A DNA stretch of 64,000 nucleotides. Origin: Gnetum montanum (taxonomy: Eukaryota; Streptophyta; Gnetopsida; Gnetales; Gnetaceae). How positions within the stretch are numbered: position 1 is the first letter of the stretch; every line of letters begins with the position of its first letter. Location of the stretch: assembly GCA_015680685.1 (NCBI GenBank), contig MNCI01021506.1:221017-285016 (forward strand), in the 5' to 3' direction. A model generated the notes under the pieces. The model was not told where the DNA came from. It searched no databases and worked only from the letters and a program-made list of their open reading frames with translations. The translations under genes and the position numbers were made by a program. Positions 37,201 through 48,734 of the stretch are shown in pieces.

Positions 37201-38400
37201 AATGTTACACTTTTTTACAAGATGTTAGGTAAACATACTATATGTTGCTCATTCTCAATTTGACCATTGTTGCATAATCTATACATCCACATAGAATCAA
37301 ATAATATTTTTAATATAAGAAGTTCAATATGTAGATTTAGCTTTAGTAGAATTCTGTGTCCAAACATGTTCTTGGAAAGGGAGGATATCATATGGTGTTT
37401 GTGGTTTGACTTTGAATTCATTCAATAAGAAAAGTCATTAAATCTTTTAATTTTTTTTCATATTTTTGCTCAAAGTCCTAGACCCCATATAATAAATCCA
37501 TAGAAAACTATTAGCTAAACAATTGAGCAAAATGGTTGCTTCCTGATTCTCCATGTCCATATATATGTTCTTTGCTACATTTATTCTAAAGAGCAAACAT
37601 AGCTTTTATTCCACTTACTATTCTATGTTGGAGACATTTATCTCACTTATAATTGGATGAGCACTCCAATCGTACATATTTGTAACATTTCACAACTTTG
37701 TTTTCCAACACTGTATCATAACTTTGATCTTTTAAACATTTACTTCTATATTACATTCAATACAAAAATTATGCACCATCATTTTGCTAAAGAAGAGATC
37801 AAAGCAACATCATTTGCAAAAAGCAATATATTGATAGGTGTAGAGCTAATAGAAATTCAATAAGGTAGTTTATACATGCAATGTTCAAGTTCATTAGTGA
37901 AGATATCATACAATGTAAGAGAGACATCCTTGTTTAACACTACCTAAGCTTTTCAATAACATTGTTTACATCCTAATACCATCTACCACTTCTACTTTGA
38001 TTTATTCATATAACCTCTAGATTCCACATATTAGCTCTAGCACATTAACATCTTGAACATGTTTTCAAAGTTTATCTTAATTATAGACTTGTAAATTCAA
38101 GCAAAATTGATAAATATTTTATTTTTCTGTGCTTTGGCAACTTCCATGAAATACCATGGTGCAACTAGGTGGTTGATTGTAAAATGACTTTGCTTAAAAC
38201 CAATTTTAGAAATAGCATGAACTTAATGCTTCTTTGTCCAATCTCCCAATTTATTTTTAAGAATAGTACCAAGAGGCTTAGCAAAAATATTGCTATTATA
38301 ATAAACCAATAGTTATTAAGATTTGTTGTTTCACCCTTTTTATGTAAGAGGACAACTTTGTTGGTTATCCATGTTTCATCCAATCCATGTTGAAGCATAC
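37200..38400 (-). pseudogene. Decayed LINE reverse transcriptase (second copy)
   Basis: On the minus strand WITNKVVLLHKKGETTNLNN (about 38295-38375) matches the RT block with HKKG and NYRPI; KQGC follows near 37930; the catalytic box is INILLFANDVALIS (about 37788-37830), with Asn replacing the first Asp; YRLCNNGQIENEQH near 37260 resembles the C-terminal finger of non-LTR elements. Blocks differ from the first LINE, so this is a separate insertion. Many stops; inactive. Confidence 0.75.
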
Positions 38401-38721
38401 TATTTTGATTTCTCCAAATTGCTTTTCAAACAATAAGATAAGTTCATTTATGTAATTCAACATACAATCCATTTATGTTAATTGTTTTTTTAGTTAAGTT
38501 GTGTTTGATTATTGTGTCAATGCAACCCTTTGCACATTCATGTAGGTGCATTGATTCATTATCTATCTTAGCTATAATTATGCATGGACCTACTACATTT
38601 ATTACATCATTTGATCAATAATTAGTGAAACTTATTCATTTCGATTTCTCCATTTCTATAATAGTTAGTAGTCTAGGGACACCTCTTTCAATTCCTTTTT
38701 CTTCTTCCTATAGGTGGTTTT

Positions 38722-39597
38722 TGTTAGTTTTTGGATCTAAAAAGACATCTTGGAGGTCCAAAAGATGTCTTGGCCAAATGTAGGACTTCACAAGAGACGT
38801 CTGGTAGATGTGGAAGACATCTCTAAAAAATTGAAGATGTCTGTATTGAAATGTCTTTACAATCTTGAAGACGTCTTTGGTGAGACATCTCTGCTAGGAG
38901 AGAGACATCTTCCATCCTTTAGAGACATCTCTGAGGGGCCAAAGATGTCTCTCTTGCAAGTTGGGTTTTTTAGAAAGATGTCTTGACAAGTCCAAAGACA
39001 ACCCATACAACTAGGGAAACTTTAAAATTAGACATTCAAAATTGGGAAATAGCCAAACAAGAGGAGAAAAAAATGGAAACAAGTGGAGATCTTCAAGTTG
39101 AGCTTGAGGAAAGGTTTCTAAGTTTCTGATCTTAGTCTTCCAATAAATATTGATGTTGTTTCATGTTTGTATGGTCATCACAAGATAGTCATGAGTGGAT
39201 GAGATTGGCAAGAGAGTGTCATGAGAGCACATTAAGTGAGTGCATGATTATGGTTGCAGCTTAAGATCAATTATGTGTGTGTTTGCCCTATGCTTCTTGT
39301 GTTCTTACTTGTATGTTGAGAACTCAGTCCTAAGTTGTGAAATAGATTCTCTTTCAATTATGCCTTGCATTAAGGACAATCATGTATGGTTGTAGGGCCT
39401 CATGCTCTACAACATCATTTGAGTGTTTGTTAGTGATCTAGATGATTATGGGTTGTGGAACCCTATTGTAATCTTCTTTTTTAATAATTGAAGATAGCTA
39501 GTTTTATTTTTTTCTAGCATATCAAATCATCTTTTATAGTGTCTGGATTTTGTGGGATTTGAAGGTTAAATTAATAAGAGTGAAGCTACTCTAGCGT
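38722..39597 (+). repeat. Element D presumed 5' LTR
   Basis: Begins TGTTAGTTTTTGG and ends just before a tRNA-like primer site. The boundaries are inferred because the 3' LTR is not in the window. Its left part holds a phased octamer array. Confidence 0.5.
38743..38983. promoter_or_regulatory. Array of 11 AGA(C/T)(G/A)TCT octamers, mostly 20-bp phased
   Basis: Octamers start at 38743, 38763, 38795, 38815, 38835, 38869, 38883, 38903, 38923, 38943 and 38976, with a degenerate one at 38849. Six of the ten intervals are exactly 20 bp. Two copies read AGACGTCT, a full palindrome; the others read AGACATCT or AGATGTCT, which are what CpG deamination of either strand yields. GACGTC is a known bZIP-type core, so an enhancer is plausible. 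Confidence 0.85.
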
Positions 39598-39600
39598 TAT

Positions 39601-39618
39601 TGGTATTAGAGTTTTGGG
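39601..39618 (+). promoter_or_regulatory. Element D primer binding site
   Basis: TGGTATTAGAGTTTTGGG differs by one transition from TGGTATCAGAG, complementary to initiator methionine tRNA. Confidence 0.7.
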
Positions 39619-39649
39619 TTGATTGTTACTTGAGAATTTTGGTTGTGGA

Positions 39650-39780
39650 TTTTTGTCAAAATTCAAATTGTGCCTAAGAAGAAACATGTTCAAGCCTTGA
39701 AAAGAGACATGAAGAACATGAAGTTTTCCTTTCAACTAATGGTTACTCAATTGGATGAGATCAGTAACAAGGTAGACAAG
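39650..39780 (+). pseudogene. Element D gag, N-terminal part
   Basis: The frame reads KKKHVQALKRDMKNMKFSF and ends VTQLDEISNKVDK at the insertion point of A+. It continues at 49518. Confidence 0.6.
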
Positions 39781-40458
39781 TGATAAGCCACGATATTGCA
39801 TTCTCCCCTCGATATCGCGTACGCAATATCGCATCCTGCCTCATCTTCTATAAATAAGAGGCAACATCCTTTGTTCCAAGGGGAGTTATACTTAGACCCT
39901 TAGCTAAACTCTTGCAGTTTTACCATTCTAGAGTTAGAATAATTTCCATGTGCTTGCAATAGGAGTCATAGAGTGAATGGATCTTTATTCGAGCAAATTG
40001 TACCTAAGCACACATTTGTGTACAACAATAAAGACGAACTTTGTGATAAACCTTGCAGCATACGGACTAAGCTAATTAGTAATTAATTCTTATTGAATGT
40101 TTAACACTTTCCTAGTTAATTAAATTCTCTCTCAACCCTTGATCCTCTTAGTTAAGTGCACTCAGTACAACCGCTTCGAGCATGCGTGTAGCGCTTGGTA
40201 TCCCAGTAATGATTAGCGTTTGGCAATCCTAACAGCGTCACACTGGTTCAGGATGTAAGAGTTATAAAAATCATATACCTCAAGCTTACTTAAACCATAC
40301 AACCGTGACAATACGGGTAAGTTTGGGAAGATAACGATTGATTGACCTTGAGTGTTCCATTAATGCGTGTAAGCACTTAGTCCTTGGAGTTTGACCGAAT
40401 CACGCGTGAGACGCTTGTATTCGTATGGTTGAGTGTAGGGGTACCTCGCCACTCATCA
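39781..40458 (+). repeat. A+ 5' LTR
   Basis: 678 bp, TG...CA. U3 has three ATATCG-containing motifs, then a TATA box (CTATAAATAAG near 39850). TCTTTATT (39982-39989) can pair with AATAAAGA (40027-40034). It lacks about 115 nt present in the 3' LTR after GGTTCA-GATGT. Confidence 0.94.
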
Positions 40459-40478
40459 TTGGGGCCATTGCCAGGGAC
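40459..40478 (+). promoter_or_regulatory. A+ primer binding site (aspartate tRNA type)
   Basis: TTGGGGCCATTGCCAGGGAC directly follows the LTR. It is close to TGGCGCCGTTGCCGGGGA, which is complementary to the 3' end of plant tRNA-Asp; the differences are mostly single transitions. Confidence 0.75.
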
Positions 40479-40603
40479 TTAGTTGTTTGTGCGCTACGTA
40501 GAACATAGGAAATCATCCATATTGTTGAAATGTTAGAATGAACCTTTAGGGTTAATCAAAGGAAGATAAGACAACGGTACATCACACACTGAAAAAGAAA
40601 AAA

Positions 40604-43000
40604 ATGTCTTCTTCCTCACATAAGAGCACTTCACTGCCTAGGACTAACACAAGAGATAGTCAGCGACATCATACACGTAACTAAGATCCGCCAGTTCCTC
40701 AATAGTTTTGGGTAGTATATACTCACCACGATGAGTATGTACCCGATTTCACCTTTATTCTCCACTAAGATAAACAACTTCGTTGGAGAGACTTGGAGGG
40801 TAACATAGTGTTGCCTCCAGACCAATTAGTCCCCAACATGCTCCTTTGTGCTCTCACACAAATAGGCATCCTGCTTTTATACGAGGAATACGTTGCATGC
40901 GATCATGACACAAGGGACTATCATCCCATAGAAGAGAAATGTCAACGGGACTTGCGACAGGAGAGTTACCACACATCCTTGAAGGGTAAATGGCCCCATA
41001 ATGCCCCGCACGTTTTAAGCAAAATTGGGGATGGTGAATCGATTTCAACAGGTTCCCAACCAAACGATGTTCCCCCTCCTAATGATGGTCAGGAGATGGT
41101 GTATCAGAACCTCTACTCCACAGTTCACAACCCTAGTTCTGATCCCCACAAACATGAAGTGTTCAATGAGGGAACACAAACACATGATAAGGGCAGACGT
41201 TTTGATTGTAATGACGATCAATGCTAAGGCCACCGAAGAGAAGGTAGGAAACACCATCAGGGAGATGGTTCTCCTTCTTCTTCACCTTCATCATCACATT
41301 CACCCTCTCCTTCAGTGTCTAGAAGCAGTCATAAGGAAACCAACTATGAAGATAAAGGAAAATAGAGTGAAAAACATCGACGAGACAGTCGAGAACGAGG
41401 ACGAGGGCACTCTAGGGAATCAAGGCATAGAAGAAGGGAAAGTAGGGGACCGCGTAGACACCATAGACGCTATGAACGAGATGACCACAAAGAACCCCTA
41501 CTCGCAACTAGAAGCATGCTAGATATAACAGAGGCCGTAAGAGTTCCAACAAGGCACCAAAAGGATAGTAGGATTAAGAGGTTAGACATGAACAATATCC
41601 CACGATTTGAAGGGGGATACAACGATGATCCTCAAAATCACTTACAAGCATTCCATGATGCATGTGCCTTGCAAAACATTGAGAAAGAATGGCAAAAATT
41701 GAAGTTGTTCCCAAGGACACTAGTGAAAGAAGCGGAAAGCTAGTATTGGTCCTTAGAACCAGAATCCATTCAGAGGTGGAGAACAATGTTAGAACTGTTT
41801 AATGATAAGTACCAAACGTATTCTCAAGTGTCTAACTTACAAAATAAAATCCAAGGATGGAAGCAAGGAAATCATGAATCCTTGGATGCTGCCATGGGCC
41901 GCTATTACACACTGTTACATCATTGTCCTGGCCATGGTTATTCGCAACAAGATCAACTGTGCCATCTCGTGGATGGACTTAGGCATGAAACAAGGAGAAC
42001 CCTTGGAACGTATGCCCAAGGGAGATTATCAGAGCTTAGGTCTCATCAGGTTCATAGATTGCTAGAGCAAGTGGCCAAGGAAGAAGGGGAGCTACATAAG
42101 AGAGAAAGTGCAAAAGAGTACAACCGAGATCCTTCCCTCCAAAAAAGAAGAGTGAGATTCTGTGAGGAGGAGGAAGAGTCACCACTCGAAGAGATGATGA
42201 ATAGGAAAACTTTGATGCTCCAAAAGTTAACAACATAAGTATTGGCAAAGGTAAACCCAATGTGGGACTCCCCAGATAGTAGGTTTGAAACTGTTCTTAA
42301 AATTGTAGAGGAGTCTAAGGAGCGAGGTAGTGACTATAACAAAAAGAAAAAGAGAGAAGTGGACAATGCATGTAGTAAAGGTAAGGGAAAAATGGCCATC
42401 ACTGAAGAGGTTGTGGATTCAGACATGCACAATGACAGTGGATGTGAGATATGCCAATACAACCATCCTAAGGGATGTTGCCCAGTGATCTCACATCTAC
42501 ACGAGTCTGGGGTGTATGCACTCAACCCACGACTTAATAAATGGCAAGCACCCCAACGGTTACCTTATCCCCAAAGTAACCCAAGGCAGTTCCACCAACC
42601 TTCAACATATTATCCAAGTGGAACTCCACCACAACCTGTTGAGCAACATCAATAGTGGCAATACCCACAGTCATGGGGGATACCACCACCAAGGCAATAA
42701 TACCCCTACCGGCAACCGGATCCATATGGCTACTACATGTAGCAGCCAATCTCTCCACATGACTTTGCTGGTCACATGACACCACAACATCACTACCAAG
42801 CTTGGGGGTATTATAGAACTCCTTCTCCTAAGGGAGATAACCCACAGACATGCCATCCTCCAAATCCACCCACAACTCTCACACCGATAGCTCCATTACC
42901 ATCCACTCTAGCAATGTAGGGGGAACTCCCCACTCAACCGAAGTAATGCAATGCCACGAGGGTTGTAAATCTTTAACCCGTTGCTAGTTCTGACAACCAT
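40604..43000 (+). pseudogene. A+ gag with arginine/serine-rich segment
   Basis: The frame starts at ATG 40604 and continues without frameshift into protease, interrupted by about a dozen stops (for example 41224, 41365, 41741, 42236, 42653). An N-terminal acidic/His region is followed by an SR-like stretch (41230-41500; SPSSSPSSSHSPSPSVSR, then RRDSRERGRGHSRESRHRRR). The capsid domain (41580-42110) has FEGGYNDDPQNHLQAFHDAC and WKQGNHESLDAAMGRYYTLL. A knuckle-like CEICQYNHPKGC (about 42445) has spacing shorter than the usual CCHC. A Pro/Gln/Tyr-rich tail follows. Gag forms the particle that packages element RNA. Confidence 0.88.
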
Positions 43001-43453
43001 ATGAAGAGAAGACCTTTCTTTAGAACCAACAGTCCAACCAAGCCCTCACAACCACAAGCAATTGAACCTCTGAACGCCTCCCCATCAATTAAGACTTTAG
43101 AGTTCCCTTCAAACCAAACACCAAGCTCAATGCATATGGTTATGTTAACACATGCTATTACTGACTGGATTAAGGTGGACCACCTTCCCAGGAAATTCTT
43201 TGATCCTGGAAGTGCTCTAATCTATCTCCAAGTTGCTGAGAATGAGCCATGTAAAGCTCTTCTGGACTCAGGTTCCAGAGTCAGCTTAATATCACAAGAG
43301 ATGTACAAAGCCTGGAACCTGCCTCCATTAAGGAAGAGTAATATTCATCTAGAGCTGGCCGACTAGTCCATCATTGTTCCCTTGGGACTGGTGGAGGACA
43401 TCATTACCACTGTGTGTGGGTGGTCATACCCAATTGATTTCCTAGTGATACGG
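43001..43453 (+). pseudogene. A+ aspartic protease
   Basis: CKALLDSGSRVSLISQEMYK (about 43250-43310) contains the D-S-G catalytic triad, intact. A TAG follows at 43364 after ELAD, then VPLGLVEDI and a frame change near 43453, where A+ lacks 11 nt that A-rev retains. The frame is shared with gag. Confidence 0.9.
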
Positions 43454-43870
43454 TAAAGGGGACTTTTTGATAATAATGGGAAGGACATGACTAAGTACTA
43501 TAGATGCATGCCTAGGAATCCATGATCTTTCTCTGGAAATATCTAAGAGGAACACTTTTGGAAAGATTAAGAAGAAGAAGGTTCCATGCATCGCATACAG
43601 TGATATAGGGTGCAATTGCGTGCAGAGATCATGGGTTGTGCAAATTTTAGCATTGCGTGCATGCAACCAGTGTGTACAAGACATTAATATACAAAAGTGC
43701 CTATATGCAACAACCACACAACAAGAAGACACCCAGTGGCTAATGGTTGATCAAGAGAGCAGCTCACTAATGTGCATGGAACTAACTGAGGAAATAACTT
43801 GTGCTTACATTGAAAGCATGGATACATTAGAGCAAGTCCGCTACCAACTCCCAAGCCTTAACCTTGAAAA

Positions 43871-44960
43871 AATCAACTAGGGGAAGTTGGAAATTCCTAA
43901 AAAATTTAAACAAGAGCTCTTAGATTTGAAACCGTTGCCCACCGGTTTGGAATATATGACCCTCGAACATGGAAAACCGATAATCATCAATGCAAGACTT
44001 GTTTCCAAGAAAAAAGAAAGCTTGCTGAAAGTGATAAACAAGTGGTCAAAAGCCTTTGCCTAGTCATACCCAGAATTAACTAGAATAGATCCTAGGATAT
44101 GCTAGTATAGGATTTACACTGACCCCTCCATGAAACCTCGAAAACAACCATAGAGGCGATTGAACCCAAAATTGAAGTAAGTAGTAAAAGAAGAAATAGA
44201 ACAACTTCTTAAGGCTAGGTGCATATATCCCATTGCTGATAGAGAATGGGTTAGCCCCTTGGTGATCGTGCTGAAAAAGGGAGGTAAGTGGAGGGTGTGC
44301 ATAGATTTTAGGCTGCTGAACATGGTAACATTTAAGGATCACTTTCCATTGCCATTCATCGACCAAGTCTTAGACACCATAGTAGGGCATTGCTATTATA
44401 GTTTTCTGGATGGCTATAGTGAATACAACCAAATACGAATAGCCTCAGAAGATCAAGCCAAGACAATGTTCACTAGCCCTTTGGGAACGTTTGCGTATAA
44501 ACAAATGTCGTTTGGCTTGTGTAATGCCCCTGCCACATTTCAACGCTTAGTTCTAAGAATATTCCAATAGCAAATAGGAAACAGAGTGGAAGTATTTATG
44601 GACGATTTCTCCACTTATGGAACAAGTTTTGATCAAGCCTTGGACTCATTAGAGCAAGTGCTGAAAAGATGTGTAGGAACCAACTTAAGGCTCAATTGGC
44701 AAAAAAGCCATTTAATGGTCCAAGAAGGCGTAGTACTTGGGCATAAGGTTTCACATTTAGAAATAGAGGTAGACCCAGATAAAGTTAGAGTCATCCAAGG
44801 AATCACCCGTCAACCAGAAACTGTCAAAGACATTCGATCATTCCTTGGACACACTAGCTACTATAGGAGATTCATTGAGAACTTCTCTAAGATTTCCAAA
44901 TCATTGGTAGAGCTAACAAAGAAGGACGTACCATTCGAATGGATGAGGGAATGTGAATGA
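43871..44960 (+). pseudogene. A+ reverse transcriptase
   Basis: Blocks in order: FKQELLDLKPLPTGLEY, stop at 44103 after PRIC, LKKGGKWRVCIDFRLLNMV, KDHFPLPFIDQ, FLDGYSEYNQIRIA, QMSFGLCNAPATFQR, stop at 44568, then catalytic VEVFMDDFSTYG (about 44590) with both Asp present, and FLGHTSYYRRFI. This enzyme copies the element RNA into DNA. Stops at 44061, 44151 and 44178 are Trp or Gln codons in the A-rev copy. Confidence 0.93.
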
Positions 44961-45724
44961 GCATTCCAAACTCTGAAACAAAAGCTTATAGAAACTCCCA
45001 TTCTACAAGCTCCTGATTGGTCCAGACCATTCCATATAATGATTGACACATCCAATTATGCTTAGGAGCTATACTTACATAGTTAGATGACCAAAAACGT
45101 CCTTACTACATCCACTGTGCAAGTAGGAGTATAGTTGGTGCATAACTTAACTACACAACTACAGAAAAAGAATTAATGGATGTTGTGTTTGCACTGGATA
45201 AATTTAGGCACTATGTGTTAGGTTACAAAGTGTTCATCCATACAGACCATAATGAAATCCGATTCCTCATAAATAAGCCAATGGTTAGTCCTCGTATTAT
45301 ACGGTGGCTGGTAATCCTATAGGAGTTTGATCTAATGATGATCGACCGAAAGGGCATCGACAACATAGTTGTAGATCATTTATCTCGGTTGCATTGGGAT
45401 AGTAAAAAGGATGAATATGTAATGTTTGATCATTTTCCTGATGAAGCCCTTGTTGTTGGTGTAGTGAATAATCAACCCACAGAGACGAATTGGTATAGTA
45501 GTATTCTCTCCTATCTCCTTACCCAACAAACACCACAGGAGATGGACTTTAGGAAGAAACAACAGTTTCTTCACAGAGCCAAGTACTTCATGGAGATCAA
45601 CGGACAACTTTACAAAGTGTATCCTGATGGCTTGGTTCGATGGTGCATGCCTGAGGTGGACCAACTAAGAGTTCTTCAAGATGCTCATGAGGGCCCCTGT
45701 GGGGGTCACTATGCGGGGAGATGA
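44961..45724 (+). pseudogene. A+ RNase H and connector
   Basis: The RNase H start HIMIDTSNYA is followed by a one-base loss near 45061 relative to A-rev. A shifted frame carries HTDHNEIRFL, then WLVIL*EFDLMMIDRKG, and an open stretch 45335-45724. RNase H removes the RNA strand during reverse transcription. The TAG at 45320 is CAG in A-rev. Confidence 0.85.
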
Positions 45725-46772
45725 ATGGCTATTAAGATCTTGCTTGCAGGATATTATTGGGCAACATTATTTCAGGACACCCATCAATTTGTCCAATCTT
45801 GCGAGCGTTGTCAATGTGATGGGGGAATGACTGCTAGAATGGAGGGTTAGCAACAATGGATTCAACCTTTAGAACCCTTCGATATTTGGGGGATAAACTT
45901 TATGGGGCCCATTACACCAATGTCCAATGAAAAATCTTACATTGTAGTTGTCGTAGACTATCTAAAAAAATGAGTTGAAGCAGCTACTATTACAGATTGC
46001 ACATCATCTACAGCTGCACGATTTGTGCAACAAAAATCGTAAATAGGTTTGGTGTGCCACGTGCACTTATTTTAGATAACGGAACACATTTCACAAGTGT
46101 AACGTTTCAGAAGCTAATGCAACACTTAAGGGTTGAACATAAATTGACTACACCTTATCACCCTGAAGCTAATGGACAAGCTGAGATCACCAACAGGGAG
46201 ATCACTAAAATATTGACAAGGACAATTAGCAAGTATAGGCAATATTGGAGTACTAAACTGAATGATGCTCTATGGGCATATCGCTCCACCTGGAAACTCC
46301 CTATAGGCTACTCTCCCTATGAGTTAGTATACGGAAAGCTTCCAATGCTTCCAATTCAAACCAAGCTCCGTACACTACCAATGGCTTGTGACCTCCACCT
46401 CGATCTTGATCTAGCACAAAAAAAAGGTTGGCAACTTTAAACGTGCTAGATGAAAATCGATTAGTGGCACTGTCATCAAATGAGTTATACAAGGCATATA
46501 ACCAGCAACATCATAACTTGAAGATTTGAAAGGTTAGGTATCAACCAGGAGATAAGGTCCTCTATTGGAATCCCACACATGTGCCACAATGCACAAAATT
46601 TCAAACACTATGGGAAGGACCTTATATTATTCACACAACCTTTCCTTCAAGGGCCATGACCATATACAAACCCGAGAGCCCTGATAAAATATTACTAGTC
46701 AATGTGCAACAAACCAAACCCTTCCATGAACTTAGGACAGCCAGTGCACATAATACCTCTGAGAAAGGATGA
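45725..46772 (+). pseudogene. A+ integrase
   Basis: The zinc finger reads HQFVQSCERCQCDGG. The core has Asp in PFDIWGINFMGPI, Asp in LILDNGTHFT, and Glu in HPEANGQAEITNREI, so the DDE triad persists. Single-base losses relative to A-rev occur near 46015 and 46424. The C-terminal part (46581-46772) has FQTLWEGPYIIHTTFP and KILLVNVQQTKPFHEL and no chromodomain. Stops include 45847 and 45971 (TGA for Trp). Confidence 0.92.
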
Positions 46773-48734
46773 CCTTGCTCATTATTTTGCATCTCCCCCT
46801 TCCAACTCAATCATGGGGGAGAGGGCCACCTCTGTTGATCATTTGAGGCCCTCGGTTCCTTTTTAAGTTTTTATTTTATACATTTTTGTTTTAAAAATTT
46901 CTTTAACTATTCTTGTTTTTGTTTTGCAACATCATTTATACTCTTTCCTTTCTTTGTGTGGTTGTTTATTTTGTTAGGTTCATCACCTAATAAGTGCTCC
47001 TGATGATGGTATGAGCCGTATTCTATTGATTGCCAATGTTTGGTTTTTACCTTTGAGTTATAATGTTGATACTAAGGTATGGTTCTTTTGGTATAGCAGG
47101 CAATGAGTCCACGTCATCTATGCATTCATAAATTCCTATGGTTTCTCTTGGCTTGCAATTGTACAATTCCTTTCTTAATAATAAAACTATTAATGAATTG
47201 GTGACTGGGCATTTCTCAAACTAAGGAAGGACTCAAGGACTGAAAGGGGTGTGAATTCAAGGGGATTTGATGCATTTGTGCTGGCCATTCTCTTGGGTGC
47301 TTGGATGTTTTCTTCTTGAGTTTTCCTTACCATTCTGACATTGCTCGATTATCGAGAAGCTGAGCTAATAAAAATAATAAGTCTTTGCATGGTGTGGTTC
47401 TCACGCAAAAAAAATAAAAAATAAAATAAAAAAGAAGAAGAGAGCGAGAATTGAAAGCAATACCCTTAGATCAAATAATCATATGGGCTACAAGCACTAG
47501 TTATGGAACTAAACAAACATGTTCCCTCTAACTAAGGCCCTTTCTCACTTCCTACTTTCCCCTTTCTTGTTTCCTCGGAATGGTGGTGACTTTTTGACGG
47601 ACGCATTCTTGTTACTTCAAGTGGATGGATTGGCCAAATGTATTAATGCGAAGTCACTGAATGTGGATTGTTTGAGGCTAGATTTGGAATGAGATCTACT
47701 AAGTTACATTAACCATTAGTACACACGGGGTTGTACACCACCTTGTTCTTGAGACTCCATTCCATTCTCTTCTTTCCATCATTCTTTCTCCATTTTCCAC
47801 CTCATTGACGATTGTATTAGTAGTCTATATTTTGGTTGATACATTGTTTTCTTTTAGGTAAATTCTTGTGGTTAAGACCTTAACTCTTGCTTCCGAATGA
47901 CATTTTCAGAGCCTACGGACTCTTTGAATGTGGGTTTGTCAGGGCATAATGGGCATGAGTCTGCTTTGGGGAGGATTCACTCGCATTCCTATTTGGTGCA
48001 TCAGTTAACTTCTTTCCCTTAAACATTTCCAGAATCAACATTTAATTTGTTCATTTCCACTTCTGACATCCATTTTATTGGCGTTGACGTTGTTTCTTTT
48101 TTCTCCATCTTTCTTATTCCTTATCTTTTTCCATTTTATCGCTACCAGAGGATTGCTCTTAGTCATGGGGGTCCTGGTCCAATTTTTTCAATTTTCTCTT
48201 AACCCCTACACCTTGGGTAGTCACGAGTCTTATATCTCCAGAATTTGCATTAGCCATATCACAACTCAGCCAATGGACCTTACACCGAGGCAAGGTATCA
48301 ACTGTATTATGATTTATTTATCCTTGCTAATATGAGATTGTGTTGTGTGTGTAGATGCCAATCATACAATAATGGATTGGACTTGGAGGGAACACTTAGA
48401 GAATGGATTGGTGCTAGAACAGTTATGCAAGGAACAAGATTGATGGCACGCTTATGGATGGCCAACAGAAAGTGCAATCTTGGGGTTAGCAGCAACAGAC
48501 TTCTTCTTTTCTTCTCTCTCTCTCTCCTCTCTTAGCTACCAAATAAGGCTAGATGTCAAATGTGTATAGTGTTCACTCTTGTGGTCATGAACACTAATAT
48601 TGCCATGTACTGTAATGATGATCCGTTCACGCATCATCCCATTCACCATTAGTGTCATTCAAGTCAATAATCCCATACGTTCCCAATATTTTGTAAGGAA
48701 CTCAAGAATGAGTTTTCATTCAGTCATGGGGGTA
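46773..48734 (+). other. A+ 3' non-coding region with internal polypurine tract
   Basis: About 2 kb between integrase and the 3' LTR, with no env-like frame that I can support. It holds an internal copy of the polypurine-type motif, AGTCATGGGGGT (48161-48172), and the functional-position tract TCATGGGGGTA at 48724-48734 against the LTR. The A-rev copy keeps both. Confidence 0.8.

Noticed and set aside
38743-38983. CRISPR-like array (short repeats at regular 20-bp spacing)
   Set aside because: Repeats are only 8 bp, alternate in strand form, the DNA is plant nuclear and there are no cas genes. Better explained as a promoter palindrome array.
44076-44366. Open frames antisense to the RT of elements A+ and A-rev (for example 62558-62824 plus strand)
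   Set aside because: They are shadows of the conserved RT reading frame on the other strand and occur in both copies only because RT is conserved.
46773-48734. Env-like gene in element A 3' region
   Set aside because: Some Athila elements carry one, but frames here are short, differ from A-rev by indels and show no signal peptide or transmembrane pattern I can trust.
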